Shown here: one piece after another, positions 10,917 through 19,471 of the stretch
Layout: each line of letters opens with the position of its first letter
How positions within the stretch are numbered: position 1 is the stretch's first letter
Made by a program: the position numbers and the translations under genes
The notes under the pieces: generated by a model
Databases searched by the model: none
Told to the model about the DNA's origin: nothing
Seen by the model: the letters and a program-made list of their open reading frames with translations, nothing else
Origin: Streptomyces cyanogenus
GTDB taxonomy: Bacteria > Actinomycetota > Actinomycetes > Streptomycetales > Streptomycetaceae
Assembly: GCF_017526105.1 (NCBI RefSeq)
Contig: NZ_CP071839.1
Location: 5,967,001 to 6,031,000, forward strand
Length of the DNA stretch: 64,000 nt
Reading direction: 5' to 3'

Positions 10917-12149
10917 TTGAACATGCGGCCTGTATCGGGGGCGTCGGATCGGGGGCGGCGGGGCCGTAGGGGACTGGCAGTCATAGCCGGCGCCCTGGTG
11001 CTGTCGCTCACCGCGTGCGGCGGAGGCGGCGGATCGGGGTCCGGTTCCGGGGACGGCAAGGGCAAGGGCGACGGCCGGAAGGGCGGGCAGTCCGCGGCGG
11101 CGGTCAGCATCGCGCCCAAGTCGGGTGCGACCGGCGTCGACACCAGCGGCGCGCTGAAGGTCAGCGTCGCCAAGGGCAAGCTGACCGAGGTCACCGTCAA
11201 GGACGAGAAGGGCGCGAAGGTCGAGGGCGCCCTCACCGGGGGCGGCTCCGCCTGGACGCCGTCGTCGCATCTGGCCGCGGCCACCAAGTACACCGTGCAC
11301 GCGGTGGCGAAGGACGCCGAGGGCCGCGAGGCCGCCGAGGACGCCACCTTCACCACGCTCACCCCGAAGAACACCTTCGTCGGCTACTTCACCCCCGAGG
11401 ACGGCTCCACGGTCGGCGTCGGCATGCCGTTCTCCATACGCTTCACCCGGGGCATCACCAGCCCCGAGGCGGTCGAGAAGGCCGTCCGGATCAAGACCGA
11501 GCCGGCCGTCGACGTCCAGGGCCACTGGTTCGGCAACGACCGCCTCGACTTCCGCCCCGAGAAGTACTGGAAGGAAGGCACCAAGGTCACCGTCGACCTC
11601 GACCTGGACGGCGTCGAGGGCCGCGACGGCGTCTACGGCAAGCAGCGCAAGACCCTGAAGTTCACCATCGGCCGCAACCAGGTCTCCGTCGTGGACGCCA
11701 AGAAGCACACGATGAAGGTCACCCAGGACGGCAAGGTCGTCAAGACCCTCCCGGTCACCACCGGCAAGCCCGGCTACGACACCTGGAACGGCCAGATGGT
11801 CATGACCGAGAAGCTCGCCGTCACCCGCATGAACGGCGAGACGGTCGGCTACGGCGGCGAGTACGACATCAAGGACGTCCCGCACGCCATCCGCCTCACC
11901 AACTCCGGCACCTTCATCCACGGCAACTACTGGGGCGGCGACGCCTTCGGCAACTACAACGCCAGCCACGGCTGCGTGGGCCTGCGCGACGTCCGCGGCG
12001 GCTACGACGGCTCGGTCCCGGCCGCCTGGTTCTTCAACCACTCGATGATCGGTGACGTGGTGGTCGTCAAGAACTCCCACGACGCCACGGTGGCCCCGGA
12101 CAACGGCCTCAACGGCTGGAACATGTCGTGGTCCGAGTGGACGAAGTGA
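10917..12149 (+). CDS. L,D-transpeptidase lipoprotein (YkuD domain), copy 2
   Basis: Paralogue of the preceding gene, 410 residues, with the same role in 3-3 peptidoglycan cross-linking at the outer face of the membrane. The TTG at 10917 is favoured by GGGGAG about 7 nt upstream; an in-frame ATG follows two codons later. The signal ends in lipobox LTAC, followed by a Gly/Ser/Lys linker, two Ig-like domains, then the YkuD domain with HGNYW and S350-H351-G352-C353 intact. Its linker and surface are much richer in lysine than copy 1 (for example DGKGKGDGRKGG), so the two may differ in wall binding or timing. A strong hairpin terminator follows at 12166. Confidence 0.93.
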   Translation: MNMRPVSGASDRGRRGRRGLAVIAGALVLSLTACGGGGGSGSGSGDGKGKGDGRKGGQSAAAVSIAPKSGATGVDTSGALKVSVAKGKLTEVTVKDEKGAKVEGALTGGGSAWTPSSHLAAATKYTVHAVAKDAEGREAAEDATFTTLTPKNTFVGYFTPEDGSTVGVGMPFSIRFTRGITSPEAVEKAVRIKTEPAVDVQGHWFGNDRLDFRPEKYWKEGTKVTVDLDLDGVEGRDGVYGKQRKTLKFTIGRNQVSVVDAKKHTMKVTQDGKVVKTLPVTTGKPGYDTWNGQMVMTEKLAVTRMNGETVGYGGEYDIKDVPHAIRLTNSGTFIHGNYWGGDAFGNYNASHGCVGLRDVRGGYDGSVPAAWFFNHSMIGDVVVVKNSHDATVAPDNGLNGWNMSWSEWTK

Positions 12150-12165
12150 ACCCCGGCTGACGCCA

Positions 12166-12198
12166 GGGCCCGGTGCTGTGAGGAACGGCACCGGGCCC
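12166..12198 (+). terminator. Terminator after the L,D-transpeptidase genes
   Basis: Perfect 11-bp arms 12166-12176 and 12188-12198 (GGGCCCGGTGC and its complement) around an 11-nt loop, 17 nt after the stop. There is no U-tract, as is usual in Streptomyces. Confidence 0.8.
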
Positions 12199-12216
12199 CC
12201 TGTCGTTAGTGGCCGT

Positions 12217-12222
12217 TAACCT
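12217..12222 (+). promoter_or_regulatory. -10 box TAACCT for a leaderless enoyl-CoA hydratase mRNA
   Basis: TAACCT ends 7 nt before the ATG at 12230, the spacing of leaderless actinobacterial genes; there is no ribosome site. A 16-nt stretch around it (12211-12226) recurs with one mismatch at 16579-16594 upstream of the EF-hand gene. Confidence 0.55.
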
Positions 12223-12229
12223 GACCTGC

Positions 12230-12997
12230 ATGACCGTCACTCTGGAAGTCGCCGAAGGCGTCGGCACCCTGCGTCTGGACCGGCCGCCGATGAACGCGCT
12301 GGACATCGCCACCCAGGACCGGCTGAAGGAACTCGCCGAGGAGGCCACGGACCGCGACGACGTGCGCGCCGTGGTGATCTACGGCGGCGAGCGGGTGTTC
12401 GCGGCGGGCGCGGACATCAAGGAGATGCAGAACATGGACCATCCCGCGATGGTCCGGCGCTCCCGCGCCCTGCAGGAGGCCTTCACCGCCGTGGCCCGCA
12501 TCCCCAAGCCGGTCGTCGCCGCCATCACCGGCTACGCGCTCGGCGGCGGCTGCGAGCTGGCCCTGTGCGCCGACTACCGCATCGCTGCCGAGAACGCCAA
12601 GCTGGGCCAGCCCGAGATCCTGCTCGGGCTGATCCCGGGCGCCGGCGGCACCCAGCGGCTGCCCCGGCTGATCGGGCCCTCCAAGGCCAAGGACCTGATC
12701 TTCACCGGCCGTCAGGTCAGGGCCGACGAGGCCCTCGCCATCGGCCTGGTGGACCGGGTCGTCCCGGCCGCCGAGGTGTACGAGCAGGCGCACGCCTGGG
12801 CCGCCAAGCTCGCCCAGGGCCCGGCGATCGCGCTGCGCGCGGCCAAGGAGTCGGTCGACACCGGCCTGGAGGCCGACATCGACACCGGGCTCGCCGTCGA
12901 GCGGAACTGGTTCGCGGGTCTGTTCGCCACCGAGGACCGCGAGCGGGGCATGCGCAGCTTCGTGGAGGAGGGGCCGGGCAAGGCCAAGTTCGTCTGA
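12230..12997 (+). CDS. Enoyl-CoA hydratase/isomerase family protein
   Basis: Crotonase-fold enzyme of 255 residues, probably adding water to trans-2-enoyl-CoA in fatty-acid beta-oxidation. The oxyanion-hole segments are AAGADIKEM (residues about 60-68) and ALGGGCELALCADYRIA (about 103-119). The catalytic glutamates of classical hydratases correspond to the Glu in GGGCELAL and the Glu in GQPEILLGLIPGAGG, both present. The ATG at 12230 is placed for leaderless translation after a TAACCT -10 box; a GTG at 12209 is in frame but would put the promoter inside the gene. Single-gene unit; no other beta-oxidation gene nearby. Confidence 0.92.
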   Translation: MTVTLEVAEGVGTLRLDRPPMNALDIATQDRLKELAEEATDRDDVRAVVIYGGERVFAAGADIKEMQNMDHPAMVRRSRALQEAFTAVARIPKPVVAAITGYALGGGCELALCADYRIAAENAKLGQPEILLGLIPGAGGTQRLPRLIGPSKAKDLIFTGRQVRADEALAIGLVDRVVPAAEVYEQAHAWAAKLAQGPAIALRAAKESVDTGLEADIDTGLAVERNWFAGLFATEDRERGMRSFVEEGPGKAKFV

Positions 12998-13298
12998 CCG
13001 TCAACGGCGTGCGCCTCCCGCGCCGACTCCCTTGGAGTGAGGGGCAGTTGACGCGTCGTCCCCTTCGGGTCCCTCGATGGGGCGGTTTATGGGAGCCTTA
13101 AGGCAACCTTAAGCCCGCTTTGTCGAGGGAGCCCGTCGCTTGCCGGGAAGCGAGCCTTCTCCGCAGGTCAACCAGGCCGCGCCGGACACTGTCATGCCGA
13201 CGGCATATGCCGGGCGACGGGAGCGGAACGGGGGCGTGAGGGGGGCGTATTCCTCCGGAACGGCCCCCAAGCAGGCTCCGGACGGCCATCATGGGGGC

Positions 13299-13802
13299 AT
13301 GGCGGGGCTGGAGGGCATCGAACAGCCGCGGGGACACAGCCGTGCAGCCGCGGCGCGCTGGTCGCCCGCGGTCGAGGACGAACAGGCGCTCAAGGCGATC
13401 GAACTGTTCGGCAACCCGACGGAGGCGGAGGTGCCGCTGCCGTCCCGCCCCGAATCCGCCGCCACCGCCCGCCGGCTCGCCCAGGTCGTCGTCCTGCGCA
13501 CCTGGCGGCTCAGCCCCAAGCTGGCCGAGGACGTGGTCCTGCTCGTGTCGGAACTCGTCGGCAACGCCGTGCGGCACACCGGCGCCCGGGTCTTCGGCCT
13601 GCGGATGCGCCGCCGCACCGGCTGGATCCGGGTGGAGGTCCGCGACCCCTCGCGCGGGCTGCCCTGTCTGATGCCGGTCCAGGAACTCGACGTCAGCGGA
13701 CGCGGGCTGTTCCTGGTGGACAAGCTCTCCGACCGGTGGGGCGTCGACCTGCTGCCGCGCGGCAAGACGACCTGGTTCGAGATGCGGGTCGCGGACCGGT
13801 AG
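13299..13802 (+). CDS. HATPase_c (RsbW-like) ATP-binding regulatory protein
   Basis: Small GHKL-fold protein of 167 residues. The N-box is SELVGNAVRHTG (about residues 80-91) and the ATP-lid glycine motif is GRGLFLVD (about 132-139). Streptomyces encodes many such stand-alone kinases related to anti-sigma factors; they usually bind a sigma factor or an STAS-domain antagonist and can phosphorylate the latter on Ser/Thr. No STAS gene is adjacent. A SigB/F-type sigma factor lies 11 kb away, but nothing in the sequence links them. The start at 13299 is the ATG nearest the conserved region; upstream in-frame ATG codons would add an unconserved tail. Confident on fold, not on partner. Confidence 0.82.
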   Translation: MAGLEGIEQPRGHSRAAAARWSPAVEDEQALKAIELFGNPTEAEVPLPSRPESAATARRLAQVVVLRTWRLSPKLAEDVVLLVSELVGNAVRHTGARVFGLRMRRRTGWIRVEVRDPSRGLPCLMPVQELDVSGRGLFLVDKLSDRWGVDLLPRGKTTWFEMRVADR

Positions 13803-13878
13803 CGGGATTCCCGGCACGGCGACCCGAAGTCACTCCCAAGCGGGCTAATCGCCCGTTTTCTCGCCAACCCATCCTTAA

Positions 13879-14679
13879 ATGGTGCGGGTGACCTCCACCC
13901 TCCGCCGAGATGTGCTGCGCGCCGGCACCGGGCTCGTTGCCGGCGGTGCGCTCGCCGCCGGGTGCGGTACCGGCCGGACCGCCGCCCCGCCCCCCGCCCC
14001 GGCCCCCACATCCCCCACATCCCCCACGCCTCCCTCCGTCCGCCCCTCCACGGCCCCGGCCCCGCGGGCCTATCCCGGCCACCCCGCCCAGATCACCCAC
14101 GGCCCGCGCAGCCGCCCCCAGGTGGCCCTCACCTTCCACGGTCAGGGCGACCCCGCCCTGGCCCGCGCACTGCTCACCACGGCCGAGCGGCACGGCGCCC
14201 GGCTCACCGTGCTCGCCGTCGGCACCTGGCTGGACGAACACCCGGACCTGGCCCGCCGCGTCCTCGACGGCGGCCACGACCTCGGCAACCACACCCAGCG
14301 GCACATCGGCATCAACACCCTGGCCGAGGCGGACGCCCGCCGGGAGATCACCGAATGCGCCGAGCGGCTCAGGCGGCTCACCGGCTCCGTCGGCACCTGG
14401 TTCCGCCCCTCCCGCGCCCCGGCCGCCTCCCCGCTCGTGGCCCGGCTGGCCCACGCCGCCGGCTATCCGCACGTGCTGTCGTACGACGTCGACTCGCTCG
14501 ACTACACCCGCCCCGGCGCCGCCGCCGTCACCCGCGAGGTCCTCGCCGGCGTGCGCAACGGATCGGTGGTGAGCCTGCACTTCGGCTACCCGGACACGGT
14601 CGCCGCCCTCCCCGACGTCCTGACCGAACTCGGCCGCCGCGGACTGCGCGCGGTCACCACCACGGAGCTGCTGAGCTGA
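13879..14679 (+). CDS. NodB/polysaccharide-deacetylase-like lipoprotein lacking the catalytic aspartates
   Basis: Protein of 266 residues. It begins with a twin-arginine signal (LRRDVLRAG) ending in lipobox LAAGC, then a Pro/Thr linker, then a NodB-homology domain (about 65-265). Motif 1, normally TFDDG, reads TFHGQGDP, so both the catalytic-base Asp and the metal-ligand Asp are replaced. Motif 2 with its two metal-binding histidines is kept (NHTQRH). Either the later Asp substitutes or the protein is a non-catalytic glycan binder. The stop overlaps the start of the next lipoprotein gene (TGATG), so the two are coupled. Start chosen at the first ATG; a GTG at 13888 is also in frame. Export through Tat is inferred from the signal. 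Confidence 0.85.
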   Translation: MVRVTSTLRRDVLRAGTGLVAGGALAAGCGTGRTAAPPPAPAPTSPTSPTPPSVRPSTAPAPRAYPGHPAQITHGPRSRPQVALTFHGQGDPALARALLTTAERHGARLTVLAVGTWLDEHPDLARRVLDGGHDLGNHTQRHIGINTLAEADARREITECAERLRRLTGSVGTWFRPSRAPAASPLVARLAHAAGYPHVLSYDVDSLDYTRPGAAAVTREVLAGVRNGSVVSLHFGYPDTVAALPDVLTELGRRGLRAVTTTELLS

Positions 14680-15863
14680 TGCGAACCACGAAAGCCGCCC
14701 GCCTGCTGGCCGCCGGTGCCGCCCTCACCGCCCTGACGCTGCTCTCCGCGTGCGGCGGCAACGGGGACCGCGAGAGCGAGGCCCTCGGGAGCAAGGCCCC
14801 GGTCCAGCCGCGGGTGCAGAAGCCGCGGGTGAACGTGCTGCCCGGGATGCCCCCGGTCGAGGACCCGGCCGACCTGTACTCCGCCGATCGGCCGAACCGG
14901 CTCTCGCCCGTGGTCCGGGGCTTCCCCTCCCGGGTGTACGTGCCGAACACCAACTCCGACACCGTCACCGTGATCGACCCGGCGACCCACAAGGTCGTCG
15001 AGACCATCCCGGTCGGCCGCCAGCCCCAGCACGTCGTACCGTCCTGGGACCTGAAGACGCTCTGGGTCAACAACGACCTCGGCAACAGCCTCACCCCCAT
15101 CGACCCGCGGACCGGCCGGGCAGGCAAGCCGGTCGCCGTGCACGACCCGTACAACCTGTACTTCACGCCCGACGGCAAGTACGCCGTCGTCATGGCCTCC
15201 ATGGACCGCGAGCTGGTCTTCCGGGACGCGCACACCATGAAGGTCGTCAAGACCGTCCCGGTCACCTGTTACGGCGTCAACCACGCCGACTTCTCCATCG
15301 ACGGCCGCTACTTCGTCGTCTCCTGCGAGTTCAGCGGCGAGCTCCTCAAGGTCGACACCGCGCGGATGAAGGTCGTCGCCCAGGAGAAGCTGCCGTTCCG
15401 CGGCGCCATGCCGCAGGACGTCAAGATCTCCCCGGACGGCAAGCTGTTCTACATCGCCGACATGATGGCCAACGGGCTGTGGATCCTCGACGGGGACCGC
15501 TTCACCCGGCCCCGGTTCCTGGCCACCGGCAAGGGCGCCCACGGCCTCTACGTCAGCCGCGACTCCCGCGAGATGTACGTCTCCAACCGTGGCGAGGGCA
15601 CCATCTCCGTCTTCGACTTCACCCAGGACCGGCTCAGCAAGAAGTGGCACCTGCCCGGCGGCGGCAGCCCCGACATGGGCGGAGTCTCCGCCGACGGCAG
15701 GATCCTGTGGCTCTCCGGCCGCTACGACGCCGAGGTGTACGCCATCGACACCCGCACCGGCACCGAGGTGGCCCGCATCAAGGTCGGCAGCGGCCCGCAC
15801 GGCCTCGCCGTCTACCCCCAGCCGGGCCGCTACTCACTGGGGCACACCGGCATCTTCCGCTGA
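14679..15863 (+). CDS. YVTN-family beta-propeller lipoprotein
   Basis: Surface-anchored lipoprotein of 394 residues. Lipobox LLSAC lies near residue 24, followed by a short Pro-rich linker and a seven-bladed propeller of YVTN repeats; clear blades include VYVPNTNSDTVTVIDPAT, LWVNNDLGNSLTPIDP and MYVSNRGEGTISVFDF. Such propellers bind ligands or act as enzymes on cell-surface material; no catalytic residues can be named. It is translationally coupled to the NodB-like lipoprotein (ATG inside TGATG) and the two probably work together at the cell surface. The 3' end overlaps the convergent GNAT gene by 34 nt. Well conserved in look, unknown function. Confidence 0.87.
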   Translation: MRTTKAARLLAAGAALTALTLLSACGGNGDRESEALGSKAPVQPRVQKPRVNVLPGMPPVEDPADLYSADRPNRLSPVVRGFPSRVYVPNTNSDTVTVIDPATHKVVETIPVGRQPQHVVPSWDLKTLWVNNDLGNSLTPIDPRTGRAGKPVAVHDPYNLYFTPDGKYAVVMASMDRELVFRDAHTMKVVKTVPVTCYGVNHADFSIDGRYFVVSCEFSGELLKVDTARMKVVAQEKLPFRGAMPQDVKISPDGKLFYIADMMANGLWILDGDRFTRPRFLATGKGAHGLYVSRDSREMYVSNRGEGTISVFDFTQDRLSKKWHLPGGGSPDMGGVSADGRILWLSGRYDAEVYAIDTRTGTEVARIKVGSGPHGLAVYPQPGRYSLGHTGIFR

Positions 15864-16483
15864 AGCAGCAGCTCCGCGCCGACCGGACGGTAACCGGCCG
15901 CCTGGAACGCCCGTACGCTGCGGGCGTTCCCCGGGGCGACCTGCGCCCACAGCGGCTCCACGGCGAGCTGCCGGGCCGCGGTCACCAGCAGCCGCCCGAG
16001 CCCCCGGTGCCGTACCTTCTCGTCCACCTCGACCGACACCTCCAGCCGCCCGGCGACCCCGCGCCCCATCACCAGCACCCCGCCCTCGGCGGTCCAGGCC
16101 CGCACCCCGTCGCGCCGCCCGTGGGCATAGGCGATCCGGGGGTGGCCGGGGTCCGCGATCTCGTGCAGCGCGAGCGGCGGCTCACCCGGCAGCGGGTCGG
16201 CCACCAGGACCGCGTCTATCGTCTCGGTGCGGCGCCCGGTCCGGTCCATGAGGGCGGTAAGGAACCGCGGGTTCATCGTCGCCGCCAGCGCGTCGCAGTC
16301 CGTGCCGCGCAGCGTCTCGCGCACCCACTGCGGGTCCTCGTCGGTGAAGACCACCGAGTGCGCGGTGAACGACATCACTCCCGCGTCCCGCGGTGAGGGC
16401 TGCGGTACGACCGTCGTACCGCCGTCCGCCGCCGGGAAGACGCCGGCCGCCGCCGCGTCGAGAATGTCCCGCAGGGTCTGCAA
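15830..16483 (-). CDS. GNAT-family N-acetyltransferase
   Basis: 217 residues, start at a TTG (16483) with GGGAG 6 nt upstream; no ATG gives a comparable ribosome site, and upstream in-frame ATGs would run into the EF-hand gene. The C-terminal half is a GNAT domain: acetyl-CoA pyrophosphate loop VRHRGLGRLLV and the end ARSVRAFQAAGYRPVG are typical. The N-terminal half (about 100 residues) is less conserved and may set acceptor specificity. It ends 34 nt inside the convergent propeller gene. Substrate unknown. Confidence 0.82.
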   Translation of the reverse strand: MQTLRDILDAAAAGVFPAADGGTTVVPQPSPRDAGVMSFTAHSVVFTDEDPQWVRETLRGTDCDALAATMNPRFLTALMDRTGRRTETIDAVLVADPLPGEPPLALHEIADPGHPRIAYAHGRRDGVRAWTAEGGVLVMGRGVAGRLEVSVEVDEKVRHRGLGRLLVTAARQLAVEPLWAQVAPGNARSVRAFQAAGYRPVGAELLLQRKMPVCPSE

Positions 16484-16584
16484 GGCCCGCTCCCTGAGTC
16501 TCCACCCACTGAAGGCCCAGACTCCCAGACATGAGCGAGGACGTCGCCTGGGTGGTCGCCGCACTCCGGGCTGGTGCAGGCCGT

Positions 16585-16590
16585 TAATCT
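16585..16590 (+). promoter_or_regulatory. -10 box TAATCT of the EF-hand gene
   Basis: TAATCT within GGCCGTTAATCTGACC, nearly identical to the promoter region of the enoyl-CoA hydratase gene. Transcription from about 16597 would give a 50-nt leader containing the AAGGGG ribosome site at 16633. Confidence 0.45.
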
Positions 16591-16646
16591 GACCAGCGTC
16601 AGTACGCCAGCACGGCATGAGAAACACGAACAAAAGGGGCGGATCG

Positions 16647-16859
16647 GTGGCGGACATCGAGGAAGCACGCAAGCAGTTCCAGCGGATCGACGCGGACGGT
16701 GACGGATTCATCACCGCAGCGGAGTTCAAGTCCGCCCTGGCGCAGGAAGGTGACTGGAACGTCACCGAGACGGTCGCGGAGGCCATCATCAAGTCCCGCG
16801 ACCTCAACGGCGACAAGGTGCTGTCGTTCGACGAGTTCTGGGCCTACCTGAACAAGTGA
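16647..16859 (+). CDS. EF-hand calcium-binding protein, calmodulin-like (CabB type)
   Basis: Protein of 70 residues made of two EF hands. The first loop DADGDGFITAAE has the canonical ligands (D-x-D-x-D-G-x-I-x-x-x-E). The second, DLNGDKVLSFDE, keeps D1, N3, D5 and E12 but has Lys at the usual glycine position, so it may bind more weakly. The GTG at 16647 follows AAGGGG at good spacing; an ATG at 16617 would add ten poorly conserved residues. Streptomyces has several such small Cab proteins; size and neighbourhood agree with CabB of S. coelicolor as I remember it. Likely a cytosolic calcium buffer or sensor; targets unknown. Confidence 0.88.
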   Translation: MADIEEARKQFQRIDADGDGFITAAEFKSALAQEGDWNVTETVAEAIIKSRDLNGDKVLSFDEFWAYLNK

Positions 16860-16871
16860 CCCGATGACGAC

Positions 16872-16906
16872 AGGGGGTGCCCGCCCGAACGGCCCGGGCA
16901 CCCCCT
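16872..16906. terminator. Bidirectional terminator between the EF-hand and ABC ATPase genes
   Basis: Arms 16872-16883 and 16895-16906 pair over 12 bp (AGGGGGTGCCCG and its complement) with an 11-nt loop. It sits between two convergent stops and can serve both strands. Confidence 0.8.
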
Positions 16907-16917
16907 TCGTCACACCG

Positions 16918-17718
16918 TCACCGCGTGCGCCGGATCCGCACGCTCCAGCGGCCTTCCTGCCGCTCCAGCGCCAGCGGCAGATCGAAACACAGGCCGACCT
17001 GGTCACCGGTGAGCACGGACGCGACCGGACCGGAGGCCGGCACCCGCCCCTCGCGCAGCAGCACGGCGTGCGTGGTGCCCGCCGCCAGCTCCTCCAGGTG
17101 GTGGGTGACCAGCACCGTCGCCAGCGCGGGATGCGCCGTCCGCAGCTCCTCCAGGGCCGCGAGCAGCCGCTCCCGGCCGGGCAGGTCGAGTCCGGTCGCC
17201 GGTTCGTCCAGGAGCAGCAGCCGAGGCTCGGGCATCAGCGCGCGGGCGATCAGCGTCCGGCCGCGCTGCCCCTGCGAGAGCGTCGGCCACCGGGCGTCCC
17301 GCAGCGCGTCCAGCCCCAGCGTGGCCAGCAGCGCCTCGGCCCGCTCCGCCTGCTCGTGGGTGGGCCGCCACCGGGGGAGTGGCTCGACCGAGTTCGTCAG
17401 CCCGGTGAGCACCACGTCCCGCACCCGCAGCGGCGAGGTGAGCGGATGGCGCGGGTTCACGTGTCCGACGAACGCCCGCAGCTCGCGCAGGTCCACCCGG
17501 CCCAGCCGGTGGCCGAGCACCTCCACCGTGCCCCGCGTCGGATGCACCACCGCGCCGAGCAGGCCGAGCAGCGTGGACTTGCCCGCGCCGTTGGTCCCGA
17601 GCAGCGCCCAGTGCTCACCGGCCCGGACGGTCAGCGAGACGTCCCGGAGGAGGGGCCGCCCGTCCCGGACGACGTGCACGTCCTCGGCGCGCAGCACCTC
17701 GGCTGCCGTCCGCGTCAC
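16918..17718 (-). CDS. Stand-alone ABC transporter ATP-binding protein
   Basis: Single nucleotide-binding domain of 266 residues. Walker [10 protein letters not shown] (about residues 41-49), signature LSQGQRGR (about 147), Walker [17 protein letters not shown] (about 166-181) and H-loop VTHHLEE are all intact, so it should hydrolyse ATP. The signature has Gln for the first Gly, like the ModF/YlmA group. No permease or binding-protein gene is adjacent; instead the GTG start overlaps the leuA stop by 4 nt (GTGA), which couples its translation to leucine synthesis. It may energise a permease encoded elsewhere or act in a non-transport role. Function unknown. Confidence 0.88.
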   Translation of the reverse strand: MTRTAAEVLRAEDVHVVRDGRPLLRDVSLTVRAGEHWALLGTNGAGKSTLLGLLGAVVHPTRGTVEVLGHRLGRVDLRELRAFVGHVNPRHPLTSPLRVRDVVLTGLTNSVEPLPRWRPTHEQAERAEALLATLGLDALRDARWPTLSQGQRGRTLIARALMPEPRLLLLDEPATGLDLPGRERLLAALEELRTAHPALATVLVTHHLEELAAGTTHAVLLREGRVPASGPVASVLTGDQVGLCFDLPLALERQEGRWSVRIRRTR

Positions 17719-19400
17719 CGCATCGCCCGGTTCACCGCGGACAGCACCGCGTGCACGGCGGCCGAGGGGCCCGTGCCCGCTCCCCAGGCCGTGACGCCAC
17801 CGACCCGGCACTCGGCGAAGGCCGTCGTGCCGTCCTCCGCGAAGTCCAGCACGTCGGCCGCGACGCCGACGCCGGCCAGTGCGTCGACGAACGCGGTCAG
17901 TGCACCGGCGCCCGTGCCCTCGTGGTCGCCGACACGGCCCCCGGCCTCCAGCGTGCAGACGAACCGGTGCACACCGGGTGCCTGCTCGTACGAGGACCAG
18001 GCGTGCAGCCGCACCGAGCCTTCCGTCAGATAGGTCGCCCGGAACAGCTCGTACAGCTCCTTCGGCGTCGCCTCCCGCCCGCTGTCGTCCGTCGCCGCCT
18101 GTACGACCCGCGAGAAGTCGGACCGCATGCGCGGCGGCAGGTCGATGCCGTGGTGCGTGCGCAGCAGATACGCCACCCCGCCCTTGCCCGACTGCGAGTT
18201 GACGCGGATCACCGCCTCGTACGACCGCCCGACATCCGCCGGATCGATCGGCAGGTACGGCACCGACCACGGCGCGTCCGCCTCCGGCACACCCGACTCC
18301 CGGGCGCGACGGGCGTGGTGGTCGAGCCCCTTGCCGATCGCGTCCTGATGGGTGCCGGAGAACGCCGTGTACACCAGGTCGCCCGCGTAGGGATGCCGCG
18401 GGTGGACGGGCAGCCGGTTGCAGTGCTCCACCGTCTCCCGTACGGCGTCGATGTCCCCGAAGTCCACCATCGGGTCCACCCCCTGGGCGTACAGGTTGAG
18501 GGCGAGGGTCACCAGGTCGACGTTGCCGGTGCGCTCCCCGTTGCCGAACAGGCAGCCCTCCACCCGCTGGGCGCCGGCCAGCACGGCGAGTTCGGCGCAG
18601 GCGACGCCGGTGCCGCGGTCGTTGTGCGGGTGCACCGAGAGGATCACGGAGTCCCGGCGGGCGAGGTGCCGGTGCACGTACTCGATCTGGTCGGCGTAGA
18701 CGTTCGGGGTGGCGATCTCCACGGTCGCGGGGAGGTTGTGGGTCACCGGGCGGTCCGGGCTCGCGTCCCACAACCCGGTCAGCCCGTCGCAGAGTTCGAG
18801 GACGAAGTCCGGCTCGGTGAGGTTGAAGGTCTCCGGCGAGAACTGGAAGCGGACACCGGGCGCGTCACCGGCCCGCCGGGCCATGTGCTCCGCCGCCTGC
18901 CGCACGGTCCGCCACACCTCGGCCCGGCTGCGGCCGAGCACCACCTCCCGCCACACCTGCGACGTGGCGATGTACAGGTGGACCACGACCCGCGGCAGGC
19001 CCTGGACCGCGTCGAAGGTCCGGTCGATCAGGTCGGCGCGGGCGGGTGTGAAGACGACGGGGGTCACGTCGTCCGGTACCGCCCCGCCGCGCGCGAGGTG
19101 CCGTACGAAGTCGAAGTCCGCGCGGCTCGCGGAGGGGTAGCCGACCTCGATCTCCTTGAAGCCCACCGCGGTCAGCAGGTCGAAGAAGCGGCGCTTGCGG
19201 GGGGTGTCCATCGGCTCGGCGAGCGCCTGGTTGCCGTCGCGCAGGTCGACCGGCACCCAGAGGGGGGCGCGTTCCAGGCGCGCGTCGGGCCAGCGCCGGT
19301 CGCCGGCGGGGACGTGCACGCGGTCCTGGTAGGGGCGGTAGCGGTGGTACGGCATTCCGCTGGACCGCTGCGGGTTCCAGACGGGAGTGGTGGTGGTCAT
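17715..19400 (-). CDS. leuA: 2-isopropylmalate synthase LeuA
   Basis: First committed step of leucine synthesis: acetyl-CoA plus 2-oxoisovalerate gives 2-isopropylmalate. 561 residues, the usual length of the actinobacterial type-2 enzyme. The TIM-barrel domain begins with [10 protein letters not shown] (catalytic/metal region, about residues 50-59) and contains the metal-binding HPHNDRGTG (about 285); the C-terminal 130 residues are the LeuA regulatory domain with Gly-rich turns, so leucine feedback is likely. ATG at 19400 with GAGAGGC upstream. Transcription appears controlled by a leader peptide and hairpin at 19432-19519. The downstream ABC ATPase is coupled. Whether another leuA exists in the genome cannot be seen here. 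Confidence 0.93.
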   Translation of the reverse strand: MTTTTPVWNPQRSSGMPYHRYRPYQDRVHVPAGDRRWPDARLERAPLWVPVDLRDGNQALAEPMDTPRKRRFFDLLTAVGFKEIEVGYPSASRADFDFVRHLARGGAVPDDVTPVVFTPARADLIDRTFDAVQGLPRVVVHLYIATSQVWREVVLGRSRAEVWRTVRQAAEHMARRAGDAPGVRFQFSPETFNLTEPDFVLELCDGLTGLWDASPDRPVTHNLPATVEIATPNVYADQIEYVHRHLARRDSVILSVHPHNDRGTGVACAELAVLAGAQRVEGCLFGNGERTGNVDLVTLALNLYAQGVDPMVDFGDIDAVRETVEHCNRLPVHPRHPYAGDLVYTAFSGTHQDAIGKGLDHHARRARESGVPEADAPWSVPYLPIDPADVGRSYEAVIRVNSQSGKGGVAYLLRTHHGIDLPPRMRSDFSRVVQAATDDSGREATPKELYELFRATYLTEGSVRLHAWSSYEQAPGVHRFVCTLEAGGRVGDHEGTGAGALTAFVDALAGVGVAADVLDFAEDGTTAFAECRVGGVTAWGAGTGPSAAVHAVLSAVNRAMR

Positions 19401-19431
19401 CGTCGGCTGCCTCTCGGCTCGGTCGGACGGC

Positions 19432-19468
19432 GACCGGCAGCGCGGGGCCCCGCGGCGGGGTGCCGGTC
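19432..19468 (-). terminator. Attenuator-like hairpin between the leucine leader peptide and leuA
   Basis: Outer arms 19432-19439 and 19461-19468 (GACCGGCA and its complement) enclose a second, self-complementary GC block at 19441-19454. On the leuA mRNA it starts 3 nt after the leader-peptide stop and ends 31 nt before the leuA start. Alternative pairings between the blocks are possible, as expected of terminator/antiterminator switching. Confidence 0.65.
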
Positions 19469-19471
19469 GTG

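Noticed and set aside
13879-14679. Calling this gene an active polysaccharide deacetylase
   Set aside because: Motif 1 lacks both aspartates, so activity cannot be assumed.
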